Origin: Candidatus Margulisiibacteriota bacterium | GTDB taxonomy: Bacteria > Margulisbacteria > WOR-1 > JAUWWO01 | Assembly (NCBI GenBank): GCA_030616825.1 | Contig: JAUWWO010000003.1 | Span: 1 to 10,258 of the forward strand | Length of the DNA: 10,258 bases | Reading direction: 5' to 3' | Program-made: the position numbers and the translations under genes | Notes under the pieces: generated by a model | Seen by the model: the letters and a program-made list of their open reading frames with translations, nothing else | The model's database searches: none | What the model was told of the DNA's origin: nothing | Part shown: positions 1-6,271 of the stretch, in pieces | Layout of the letters: the number at the start of each line of letters is the position of its first letter | Position numbering within the stretch: the first letter of the stretch is position 1

Positions 1-564
1 CCCGCCTGGAGCTACGACGAGAGCACTTCATGGGAATCATCAGAGTCAGGTTTCTTCTTTATAGACGGAAAGCTAAAGAAACCCGGAGCTACTCTCGAGG
101 TCTACATGACTCCCTCCGGTGTATTCATCGGTGATGAAGGAGAAGGCAGAGGGGGCTTTGCAGGTGGAGTAAAACCAACTACCGATACCATCACCTTAGA
201 GGCAGCAAACCATAACTACAGAGGAGTTGTCTTTCACTACTATCCAGCCACCGGCACTGGATCAATAGATGCAATGGGTGCAAGACCACATCCAACAATA
301 GATAACGCTATACAGGGATGGACTTATGATGGGTCCGAGATCGAAAGTGTCAACATACCAGCAGATCTCACTGAACATTCTACTGTGGAATTTAGTGCCC
401 CTGATGCTAATGGATTTGTTTCTGGAACGATAAGCGACCCAACAGGATACTCGACAACCTATAAAATGCTTATCTCCGATGTAGGCGGTAAATACCTGAT
501 CTTTGGAATATCCATCGATGGAGATGGAAACCCACAGAACTTCCTAGCTATCCAGACCGACTAA
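1..564 (+). CDS. 3' part of an unrecognised, probably exported beta-rich protein
   Basis: The reading frame is open from the first base of the window and ends with TAA at 562-564, so 187 C-terminal residues are visible and the start lies outside. The residues are rich in Gly, Ser, Thr, Asp and aromatics and contain few Lys or Arg. They alternate in a way typical of beta-sandwich extracellular proteins, with stretches such as KYLIFGISIDGDG near the end. There are no membrane segments, no sorting signal and only one obvious repeat-like theme, the Gly-rich loop GDEGEGRGGFAGG at about residues 42-54 of the visible part. I do not recognise the family. Export is inferred from composition only, because the N-terminus is missing. 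An internal ATG at 106 would give 152 residues, but the uninterrupted upstream frame and its matching composition argue against a start there. A strong terminator follows directly, so this gene is the last of its transcript. Confidence 0.75.
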   Translation, partial: PAWSYDESTSWESSESGFFFIDGKLKKPGATLEVYMTPSGVFIGDEGEGRGGFAGGVKPTTDTITLEAANHNYRGVVFHYYPATGTGSIDAMGARPHPTIDNAIQGWTYDGSEIESVNIPADLTEHSTVEFSAPDANGFVSGTISDPTGYSTTYKMLISDVGGKYLIFGISIDGDGNPQNFLAIQTD

Positions 565-587
565 TTAAATATTTATTTCAAATAGAG

Positions 588-630
588 GCCGACCAGTCCG
601 CCATAGGCGAATTGGTCGGCTTTTTATTTT
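588..630 (+). terminator. Rho-independent terminator after the first gene
   Basis: A 10-bp arm at 588-597 pairs with 611-620, with one G-T wobble. Inside it a second short helix, CGCC (599-602) with GGCG (606-609), closes a 3-nt loop. The hairpin is followed at once by TTTTTATTTT (621-630). It lies 23 nt behind the stop codon and just in front of the next promoter, separating two transcription units. Confidence 0.93.
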
Positions 631-631
631 G

Positions 632-659
632 TTGAAGATAATACAGGAAATAGTATAAT
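632..659 (+). promoter_or_regulatory. Sigma-70 type promoter of the small membrane protein-ybaK-yqeY unit
   Basis: A -35 element TTGAAG (632-637) and a perfect -10 TATAAT (654-659) are separated by 16 bp. Transcription should start near 666, giving a leader of about 20 nt with a Shine-Dalgarno AAAGGAG at 673-679 ahead of the ATG at 686. Confidence 0.75.
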
Positions 660-685
660 TAAGAAAATTTCTAAAGGAGACTTGA

Positions 686-880
686 ATGTATAAATCGATA
701 AAACTCTCAGGAAACATCCTGCGCTGGCTTTTTCTTATTTTGGGCGCAATACTATTTGTTTACGGTTTCGGATACGGAAGATGGGATGCGGCAGTTGCGG
801 GACTCTTTCTCATGCAATTTGGAATAGCAATATCGCTGAAACTCCGGATCATGGAGATCCGGGAAAAGATAGGAGGGTAA
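686..880 (+). CDS. Small two-helix membrane protein, family not recognised
   Basis: This encodes 64 residues from an ATG preceded by AAAGGAG at good spacing. Two hydrophobic segments, about residues 14-29 and 35-51, are joined by a short polar turn (GRWD). A basic N-terminus (YKSIKLSGNILR) and a charged C-terminal tail (KLRIMEIREKIGG) suggest a hairpin with both ends in the cytoplasm by the positive-inside rule. I do not recognise the family. It is the first gene behind a good promoter. Its stop overlaps the Shine-Dalgarno of the next gene and only 3 nt separate the two coding regions, so translation of the two is probably coupled. That supports this being a real gene rather than a chance frame. 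No function can be assigned from the sequence alone. Confidence 0.82.
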   Translation: MYKSIKLSGNILRWLFLILGAILFVYGFGYGRWDAAVAGLFLMQFGIAISLKLRIMEIREKIGG

Positions 881-883
881 GCA

Positions 884-1357
884 ATGGCCATAGCTAAGTC
901 TGTAAAAAAGTTCCTAAAAGATAAAAAGGTAAAGTTTGAGACGAAAAAACACAAGGAAGTCTACACCGCTCAGGAGATCGCTGCGGCATCTCACATCCCT
1001 GGAGATGAACTGGCAAAGGTGATTGTGGCAAAAGCAAAGGAAGGATTTTTGATGGCCGTGCTTCCTGCAAGCTACAGGATCGACTTGAAGAAACTCAAAA
1101 GCGCAGTAGGCTCTACTGCTGATATAAAAATAGCTTCGGAGCGCGAGTTTAAAGATCTGTTCCCGGATTGCGAGATTGGTGCTATGCCTCCGTTTGGCAG
1201 TCTGTATAAACTTCCGGTAATCGCAGATAAGAACCTGGCACAAGACGAAAGGATCTCCTTCAATGCCGGGACACACAAGGAGCTCGTCAGGATGCGTTTT
1301 GCCGACTTCAAAAACATAGAAAGCCCTAGAATCGGGGATTTCGCGATCCACGTATAA
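884..1357 (+). CDS. YbaK/ProX-type aminoacyl-tRNA deacylase family protein
   Basis: At 157 residues it matches the single-domain YbaK/EbsC (aminoacyl-tRNA editing) superfamily along its length. Family members hydrolyse mischarged tRNAs in trans, for example Cys-tRNA(Pro) by YbaK or Ala-tRNA(Pro) by ProXp-ala. The visible signature residues are the conserved lysine in LAKVIVAKA (K45), the turn GAMPPFG at 99-105 and FNAGTH at 126-131. The start ATG has AGGAGGG at 871-877 with 6-nt spacing, and this site overlaps the stop of the upstream membrane-protein gene. The following gene, yqeY, starts 26 nt downstream. There is no fused ProRS or other domain, so it is a free-standing cytosolic editing protein. 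The family is clear; the specific tRNA substrate cannot be read from the sequence. Some members bind nucleotides or lack editing activity. Confidence 0.9.
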   Translation: MAIAKSVKKFLKDKKVKFETKKHKEVYTAQEIAAASHIPGDELAKVIVAKAKEGFLMAVLPASYRIDLKKLKSAVGSTADIKIASEREFKDLFPDCEIGAMPPFGSLYKLPVIADKNLAQDERISFNAGTHKELVRMRFADFKNIESPRIGDFAIHV

Positions 1358-1383
1358 GAGTCATCTGGCAGGAAGGAAGTCGA

Positions 1384-1839
1384 ATGGAAAAACTGTTCCC
1401 AAAGATCAGCAAAGATCTTCAGGCGGCCATGAAGGCAAGGGATACCCTGCGGCTTGAGACGATCAGGATGATGAAAAGCAAGATACTTCTGGTCAACGCC
1501 AGAGGAGCTCTCCCTGACACTGAAATAATAAAGATACTGCTAAAATATATGAAGTCCCTCAAACAATCAATTGAGGAATTTAAAAAAGTAAACCGACCCG
1601 ATGTTGCAGAAAAGGTGGAGAAGGAAATTAAGATCATTCAGGAATATTTGCCCAGGCAGCTTTCAGAAGAGGAGATAAGGGAGCTGGTTAAAAAAACTAT
1701 TGCTGAGGTAGGCGCTTCTTCGCCAAAGGAAACAGGCCTTGTAATGAAGCGGATTATGTCGGAGCATGCAGGAATCGATGGAGCTGCTGTCAAAAAAATG
1801 GTTTCCGATTTTCTCAAGCCACCATTGCCCCCTCAGTAA
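1384..1839 (+). CDS. yqeY: GatB/YqeY domain-containing protein
   Basis: The protein has 151 residues, the usual size for stand-alone YqeY. These proteins resemble the tail of GatB, the amidotransferase subunit that contacts tRNA. The N-terminal helical half shows the family pattern of a dual-Arg start (ARDTLRLETIRMMKS, about residues 18-32) followed by a Lys/Glu-rich helix. The EYLPRQLSEEEI motif sits near the middle. The C-terminal half carries the GVVMK-like GLVMKRIM and the small helical ending AAVKKMVSDFL. A Shine-Dalgarno AAGGAAG (1373-1379) precedes the ATG. It probably belongs to the transcript that starts at about 666 with the deacylase gene. The function of free-standing YqeY is not established; tRNA binding is inferred from GatB homology. 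The last residues (KPPLPPQ) are a short proline tail. Confidence 0.93.
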   Translation: MEKLFPKISKDLQAAMKARDTLRLETIRMMKSKILLVNARGALPDTEIIKILLKYMKSLKQSIEEFKKVNRPDVAEKVEKEIKIIQEYLPRQLSEEEIRELVKKTIAEVGASSPKETGLVMKRIMSEHAGIDGAAVKKMVSDFLKPPLPPQ

Positions 1840-1885
1840 ATCTAAATCCAAAAATTCTTTATATGATTTTTCATAACAAAAGATA

Positions 1886-1891
1886 TATAAT
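1886..1891 (+). promoter_or_regulatory. Putative -10 element for the AsmA-family gene
   Basis: A perfect TATAAT stands 30 nt before the AsmA-family ATG, inside an AT-rich 81-bp gap. I find no convincing -35 at 16-18 bp spacing (the best candidates near 1863-1869 are poor), so the promoter call is tentative. A strong Shine-Dalgarno, AAGGGAGGG, follows at 1905-1913. Confidence 0.4.
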
Positions 1892-1920
1892 GTTAGTTTG
1901 TAAAAAGGGAGGGTAAAAAT

Positions 1921-3741
1921 ATGAAAAAGTTCTTTAAATGGTCCTTTATAATTATCGCCATCTTAGTTGTTCTTGTTCTGGTCACAGCAATAGTACTTCC
2001 ATTTGTTCTCCCTCTAGATAAAATCAAGGACTTCGTGGCAGCCAAAATGACGGAAACCTTGAAAAGGGAGGTCAGCATCGGACGGATCTCCTTCAACATA
2101 TTTACCGGAATTGGAATAGATGATCTTAGGATCGGCAACAGAGCCGGGTTTTCAAAGGAGCCTTTCGTGAAGGCAGATAAGATCGAGCTCAGGTACGATC
2201 TCTGGTCTTTGTTTGCTAGAAAATTTAAAATTAACAAAGTTGCCATAGTGAGCCCTTCGATCCTCCTTGAGAAAAAAGGAGAAGAATTCAACTTCAGCGA
2301 TCTCATTCCTGCGCCTCAACCCAAAGCCGAGTCAAAAGAAGCCAAACCCAAAAAGGAGAAGGCCAAGCCCCCAATAGCCATAGACGTATCATCCTTTCTA
2401 ATAAAGGATGGAGCGCTTACTTACATTGAATATTCCAAGGGCCGGGAAAATAAAAGCGGGTTCAACGATCTGAATGTTAAGCTTTTTGGAATAACGATTG
2501 ATTTCTCGAAGCCAATTGGTTTTGGAGCTTCGGCAAATGTCATATATCAAGGGAAGCCCGTGCCAGTCTCTGCTTCCGGGTTAGCAATTATGGATATGAA
2601 GCGGGACAAAGCAAGCATCCTAAATTTGAAGCTAAGCGCAGCTGGGGAGAGTATTTCCTCAAATATCTACATATCGAATTTATCTAAAAACCAAGACATT
2701 AAATTTAACTTAAACTCTAAGAAGATTAACGTGGATAAGTTCCTGGCAATAGTTTCTGGCAAAACTTCACCAAAGAAAAAGGTTCCTCCCCCACCTTATG
2801 GAACTTTTACAAAATCGATAAGCAGCCTTTCTGCCTCGCTTCCTTCCGGACTTAAAATAGACGGAAATATTACCTTAAAGAACATAACCTTCAAGGAAAT
2901 GATCCTGGACAAGCTAAGCTTAAAGATTCTACTTGCCAAAAGGGTTCTCAAGATATACTCAAAGGAGAGTAGGGCATACGACGGGAAACTCAATGCTTCG
3001 GTGAAGATCGATTTCAACCAACCGGGACTGGCCTATGAAACAACTGATTTTATTGTTAGCGGATTCAACGCAACCCCAGCTACAAACGCCTTTGTTAAAT
3101 CCTTTTTGACCAAGATGGAGGGTTCTGAGGACCTCATAGACAAGATCGAAGGAACCCTTTCTCTTGGGGTAAAGATTTCCGGATCCGGGGTGGAGATGCC
3201 CGAGGTACTAAAGAACGCAAAGGGAACTATTTCTTTTGAGCTTAAAGATGGAAAGCTCAAAAAGCTTAAATCCATTGAGAGCGTTGGGAGCAAAATCGGG
3301 TTGCCTACTTTTAAAAATGACATGGAAATAAAAATAGTTAAAGCAGATGTATCTCTCTCGGGTGGCATCCTCAAGGTCAACTCTCTACACGCCGATAATG
3401 GTGAAGCTGGCGATGTAGCTGTGGATTTCAAGGGTTCGCTTGATCTGATCAAAAAGAAATATGTAGCTGGTAACGTTCTGACGCTGCGCTTAAGCCCACG
3501 GATTACCCCGAAAGAACTGGATGCTTTCAAGGACAGCTCTGGCTGGGCGGTTCTTGAATTCGAGCTCACTGGCTCTCTCGCTAAACCTATCCCGGTTCCA
3601 AAACTAGAGAAGCCCTTAGAAAAAATAAAGGAAAGGGCAGCAGAAGAAGCAAAGGAAGAAGTCAAAAAAGAAGCTGAGAAAAAGCTCGATGAGCTGAAAG
3701 AAGAAGCCGGAGAAAAGTTAAAAGAGTTAATAAAGTTCTAA
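1921..3741 (+). CDS. AsmA-family envelope protein with a charged C-terminal helix
   Basis: This encodes 606 residues. A single N-terminal membrane anchor (about residues 7-31, rich in Ile/Val/Leu) is followed by a long beta-strand-rich periplasmic region, the layout of AsmA/TamB/YhdP-type proteins. These act in outer-membrane biogenesis or lipid transfer between membranes. The N-terminal AsmA pattern is visible as KREVSIGRISFNIFTG, then GIDDLRIGN. The C-terminal AsmA pattern is GTISFELKDGKLK from residue 435, running to about 555. Two low-complexity linkers interrupt the strands: a Lys/Glu/Ala/Pro stretch at 131-151 and KKKVPPPPYG at 285-294. Residues 561-606 form a Glu/Lys/Ala-rich, probably helical tail, which I do not associate with the family. 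The start is fixed by AAGGGAGGG seven bases upstream. The gene implies a diderm cell. Its exact cargo or partner is unknown. Confidence 0.85.
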   Translation: MKKFFKWSFIIIAILVVLVLVTAIVLPFVLPLDKIKDFVAAKMTETLKREVSIGRISFNIFTGIGIDDLRIGNRAGFSKEPFVKADKIELRYDLWSLFARKFKINKVAIVSPSILLEKKGEEFNFSDLIPAPQPKAESKEAKPKKEKAKPPIAIDVSSFLIKDGALTYIEYSKGRENKSGFNDLNVKLFGITIDFSKPIGFGASANVIYQGKPVPVSASGLAIMDMKRDKASILNLKLSAAGESISSNIYISNLSKNQDIKFNLNSKKINVDKFLAIVSGKTSPKKKVPPPPYGTFTKSISSLSASLPSGLKIDGNITLKNITFKEMILDKLSLKILLAKRVLKIYSKESRAYDGKLNASVKIDFNQPGLAYETTDFIVSGFNATPATNAFVKSFLTKMEGSEDLIDKIEGTLSLGVKISGSGVEMPEVLKNAKGTISFELKDGKLKKLKSIESVGSKIGLPTFKNDMEIKIVKADVSLSGGILKVNSLHADNGEAGDVAVDFKGSLDLIKKKYVAGNVLTLRLSPRITPKELDAFKDSSGWAVLEFELTGSLAKPIPVPKLEKPLEKIKERAAEEAKEEVKKEAEKKLDELKEEAGEKLKELIKF

Positions 3742-3838
3742 ATCGTGAAGATAAAAGTCTGATATATTTTTGCCATCATTGCGCCAAAAACATGCAAGTT
3801 TTGCCCCTCTAAACCCGATATATATTATGGAGGACCTT

Positions 3839-4144
3839 ATGAGACCCAAAATCACTATAATTACAATTTCTATAGTAGTTTTAATGCTGATGGCGTTTAT
3901 CTTGCCTGCATTTGCATATGACAGCAACATATATTTCAAAATGCCGGTCAAAAAACTCCTTGTGGAACCAAAACATGAGGCACGTGAAGTTTATGAGATC
4001 CCCGTTGATGTGAAATTGCTTGGAATGAGTGAGGATGGAAACTGGTATAAGGTAAGGATCGAATTTGACCTGCTATTCTTCGGACACTATAAATATACCG
4101 GCTGGGTGTATGCGCCACTGGGAGAATATCTTTCCCAAAAATAG
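3839..4144 (+). CDS. Small exported protein with an SH3-like domain
   Basis: This encodes 101 residues from the ATG at 3839. I prefer this to the upstream in-frame ATG at 3770 because GGAGGA (3829-3834) lies just in front of it and it places a classical signal peptide at the N-terminus. That signal has a basic RPK, a hydrophobic core at 5-22 and PAFA before a likely cleavage after residue 26. The mature part, about 75 residues, ends in a pattern typical of bacterial SH3-like (SH3b) domains: GNWYKVRIEF about two thirds along and YTGWVYAPLGEYL near the end. Such domains often bind cell-wall or envelope ligands, so a periplasmic role is likely. The exact family and ligand are not known. It lies 97 nt behind the AsmA-family gene in the same direction and could share its transcript, as I see no terminator between them. 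Confidence 0.75.
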   Translation: MRPKITIITISIVVLMLMAFILPAFAYDSNIYFKMPVKKLLVEPKHEAREVYEIPVDVKLLGMSEDGNWYKVRIEFDLLFFGHYKYTGWVYAPLGEYLSQK

Positions 4145-4206
4145 CAAGCCCCCAATCTGGCACAACTTGGTTTCTCAACATCGAAGTCATATTAAATATC
4201 CTCCCC

Positions 4207-4235
4207 TTGTTAAAAATTTCACACTTTGCTAAAAT
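4207..4235 (+). promoter_or_regulatory. pyrE promoter positioned for a leaderless mRNA
   Basis: A -35 TTGTTA (4207-4212) and a -10 TAAAAT (4230-4235) have exactly 17 bp spacing, and TG at 4227-4228 makes an extended -10. Normal spacing puts the start of transcription near 4242, one to three bases before the pyrE ATG at 4244. No Shine-Dalgarno precedes that ATG. Confidence 0.65.
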
Positions 4236-4243
4236 ACACTGGT

Positions 4244-4765
4244 ATGAGTGAAGAGCATGAAAAGCTTAAAAAACTACTAAAAGAGCGGGCCATAAAGACT
4301 GGTGAGTTTACCCTCTCCTCGGGTAAGAAAAGCAATTTTTATGTTGACTGCCGAAAAGTTACTCTTGATCCGCAAGGGGCGAAGCTGATCGGGAATATTG
4401 TTTTGAGTAAAATCAAGAATTTAAAAGTTGACGCTGTCGGTGGCTTGACCCTGGGCGCAGATCCTATCACCGCAGCTGTGGTAACGCTTGGAAACCTCCC
4501 CGGTTTTATTGTAAGAAAAAAAGAAAAGGAACACGGTACCAAACAGAAGATCGAAGGGATGATCGAGCCTGGCTGGAACGTAGTTATCGTCGAAGACGTC
4601 ACAACCTCTGGAGCTTCCGCGCTTCAGGCAATTGAGGCTGCTGAGAGAGCAGGGGCGAAGGTTCTCAAGGTAATTGCTATAGTCGACCGCGAAGAAGGCG
4701 CTGCCGAAACATTGAAAAATTACGACTTCGATCCCATATTTAAGCAATCAGATCTGATATCCTGA
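4244..4765 (+). CDS. pyrE: Orotate phosphoribosyltransferase
   Basis: PyrE joins orotate to PRPP to give OMP, the fifth step of UMP synthesis. From the ATG at 4244 it has 173 residues, normal for the shorter PyrE forms. Visible signatures are the N-terminal GEFTLSSGKKSNFYVDCRK (orotate and phosphate contacts), GGLTLGADPI, the RKKEKEHGTK mobile catalytic loop, and the PRPP-binding motif VVIVEDVTTSG at residues 113-123. A TTG at 4226 would add six residues, but it lies inside the promoter (-10 at 4230-4235), so I reject it. No other pyr gene is nearby. The last codons fall in an 8-bp tandem repeat that contains the stop TGA, so the final residues (SDLIS) may be repeat-derived. A tRNA gene begins 28 nt after the stop. 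Confidence 0.95.
   Translation: MSEEHEKLKKLLKERAIKTGEFTLSSGKKSNFYVDCRKVTLDPQGAKLIGNIVLSKIKNLKVDAVGGLTLGADPITAAVVTLGNLPGFIVRKKEKEHGTKQKIEGMIEPGWNVVIVEDVTTSGASALQAIEAAERAGAKVLKVIAIVDREEGAAETLKNYDFDPIFKQSDLIS
4712..4740 (+). promoter_or_regulatory. Possible tRNA-Thr promoter inside the end of pyrE
   Basis: TTGAAA (4712-4717) and CATATT (4735-4740) are separated by 17 bp, which would start transcription near 4747, about 46 nt ahead of the tRNA. The -10 is only a moderate match. The tRNA may instead be transcribed with pyrE. Confidence 0.3.
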
Positions 4766-4792
4766 TTCCCTGATTCCCTGATAATCTGACAT

Positions 4793-4793
<1 letters not shown>
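4754..4793 (+). repeat. Five-copy 8-bp tandem repeat (CTGATNNN)
   Basis: CTGAT or CTGAC recurs at exactly 8-bp steps, starting at 4754, 4762, 4770, 4778 and 4786. The two central units are identical (CTGATTCC). The array contains the pyrE stop codon (4763-4765), and its last unit ends on the first base of the tRNA-Thr gene. Confidence 0.8.
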
Positions 4794-4866
<73 letters not shown>

Positions 4867-4881
4867 AAAGTTTTTAAGCCC

Positions 4882-4912
4882 TTGACAAAGCTATGCTTTT
4901 ATGTGATATAAT
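4882..4912 (+). promoter_or_regulatory. tuf promoter with consensus -35 and extended -10
   Basis: A consensus TTGACA (4882-4887) and a perfect TATAAT (4907-4912) lie 19 bp apart, longer than ideal, but TG at 4904-4905 makes an extended -10 that tolerates this. Transcription should begin near 4919. AAGGAGG (4931-4937) stands 7 nt before the ATG at 4945. Confidence 0.8.
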
Positions 4913-4944
4913 ACCCGTCACTACACAAAGAAGGAGGAATTTAT

Positions 4945-6144
4945 ATGGCAAGGGAAAAGTTCGTAAGGGCAAAACCGCACATAAACGTTGGAACAATAGG
5001 TCACGTTGATCATGGGAAGACAACGCTCACTTCTGCAATAACCAGGGCTCTGGCCAAAAAAGGCCTGGCCAAGATAAAGACATTTGAGGAGATAGACTCT
5101 GCTCCAGAGGAGAAGGCGCGTGGCATTACCATAGCCATAGCCCACGTGGAGTACGAGACTGAGAAGAGGCACTACGCACACATAGACTGTCCTGGCCATG
5201 CAGACTATGTAAAGAACATGGTCATTGGAGCAGCGCAGATGGATGGAGCGATTCTTGTAGTCTCTGCAGCAGATGGCCCCATGCCCCAGACCCGGGAGCA
5301 CATCCTTCTGGCCAAGCAGGTTAACGTTCCATACATAGTTGTATATTTAAACAAGATAGATATGGTTGATGACAAGGAACTGATCGATCTTGTGGAGGTG
5401 GAAACAAGGGATCTCCTAAAGAAGTACGAGTTTCCTGGAGACAAGGTTCCTGTTATTCGTGGTTCAGCGCTTAAGGCCATGGAGTGTGGATGTGGAAAGC
5501 CAGAGTGCGAAAAGTGCAAATCCATATTTGAACTTGTTAACGCACTGGATACTTACATTCCTGAGCCAAAGCGTGAGGTGGACAAGCCCTTCCTGATGTC
5601 CATAGAGGATGTATTCACCATAACCGGTAGGGGCACTGTTGGAACAGGCCGTGTAGAGAGGGGGAAGGTAAAGGTTGGAGAAGAGGTAGAGGTTGTGGGG
5701 CTTGGCAGTCACAAAAAGTCTGTGGTCACAGGAGTGGAGATGTTTCGAAAGACTTTAGACGAGGGTATAGCTGGAGACAACGTCGGAGTCCTGCTTCGAG
5801 GGATGGAGAAGGACGAGCTCAAGCGGGGCATGGTTGTGGCAAAGCCGGGGAGCATAAAACCTCACAAGAAATTCGATGCCCAGGTTTATGTTTTGACAAA
5901 GGAAGAGGGAGGCCGGCACACCCCATTCTTTTCCGGGTACAAGCCGCAGTTCTTCATAAGAACAACAGATGTTACTGCAGAGATAAAGCTCCCGGAGAAG
6001 GTAGAGATGGTCATGCCCGGAGATAACATTACTATGGGTGTGTCTCTGATCACTGATGTGGCCATTGAAGAGGGCATGAGGTTTGCAATACGAGAAGGCG
6101 GACACACTGTTGGAGCAGGAGCAGTATCGAAAATAATTGAATAA
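4945..6144 (+). CDS. tuf: Translation elongation factor Tu
   Basis: EF-Tu delivers aminoacyl-tRNA to the ribosomal A site as a GTP complex. The 399 residues cover the whole protein. GTPase motifs are intact: GHVDHGKT at 19-26, RGITI at 59-63 (switch I), DCPGH at 81-85 with the catalytic His85, NKID at 136-139, and SALK at 174-177. Domains 2 and 3 follow from about residue 210, with standard motifs such as [13 protein letters not shown] and the C-terminal GGHTVGAG. Two oddities stand out. The residues after switch I read AIAHVEYET where E. coli has NTSHVEYDT. A cysteine cluster, [11 protein letters not shown] (C181, C183, C188, C191), sits just after SALK at the end of the G domain and looks able to bind metal. 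The gene has its own promoter and an ideal Shine-Dalgarno, follows tRNA-Thr, and ends at a terminator. The usual downstream secE-nusG are absent. Confidence 0.98.
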   Translation: MAREKFVRAKPHINVGTIGHVDHGKTTLTSAITRALAKKGLAKIKTFEEIDSAPEEKARGITIAIAHVEYETEKRHYAHIDCPGHADYVKNMVIGAAQMDGAILVVSAADGPMPQTREHILLAKQVNVPYIVVYLNKIDMVDDKELIDLVEVETRDLLKKYEFPGDKVPVIRGSALKAMECGCGKPECEKCKSIFELVNALDTYIPEPKREVDKPFLMSIEDVFTITGRGTVGTGRVERGKVKVGEEVEVVGLGSHKKSVVTGVEMFRKTLDEGIAGDNVGVLLRGMEKDELKRGMVVAKPGSIKPHKKFDAQVYVLTKEEGGRHTPFFSGYKPQFFIRTTDVTAEIKLPEKVEMVMPGDNITMGVSLITDVAIEEGMRFAIREGGHTVGAGAVSKIIE

Positions 6145-6147
6145 TAA

Positions 6148-6211
6148 TGACAAATTAAAAATGACAAACAAGGAATAATCGCCTACATTGTTTGACATTT
6201 GTCATTTGACA
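6148..6211 (+). repeat. Imperfect 24-bp inverted repeat downstream of tuf
   Basis: The left arm 6148-6171 matches the reverse complement of 6188-6211 at 20 of 24 positions, with a 16-nt spacer (6172-6187). The right arm is itself made of near-identical heptamers (TTTGACA, TTTGTCA, TTTGACA at 6191, 6198 and 6205). The left arm has ATGACAA copies two heptamers apart. It starts 3 nt after the tuf stop and lies ahead of the terminator, so it would be transcribed and could fold. Confidence 0.75.
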
Positions 6212-6224
6212 TCTGGATTTAATG

Positions 6225-6253
6225 GGGGCCTTCACATTTTAAGGCTCCTTTTT
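6225..6253 (+). terminator. Rho-independent terminator after tuf
   Basis: An 8-bp stem (6225-6232 with 6241-6248, one G-T pair) with an 8-nt loop (CACATTTT) is followed by five T residues (6249-6253). It ends the tuf transcript about 80 nt after the stop codon and lies just before the VanW-family gene. Confidence 0.88.
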
Positions 6254-6271
6254 AATTAAATAGGTGCTCCT

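Noticed and set aside
1840..1880. Terminator between yqeY and the AsmA-family gene
   Set aside because: Only a weak TATGA/TCATA pairing near 1863-1875 exists. It has no GC content and no following T-run.
3033..3665. 210-codon minus-strand frame
   Set aside because: It lies wholly inside the AsmA-family gene on the other strand, is Ser/Leu/Phe-rich as antisense shadows are, and has no independent ribosome-binding site. The plus-strand protein is clearly the real gene.
3770..3838. Upstream ATG for the SH3-like exported protein
   Set aside because: It has no Shine-Dalgarno and would put 23 polar residues before a well-formed signal peptide. The ATG at 3839 has GGAGGA just upstream.
4226..4243. 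TTG start for pyrE
   Set aside because: The TTG overlaps the -10 region of the pyrE promoter and adds residues not typical of PyrE. The ATG at 4244 sits at the predicted transcript start.
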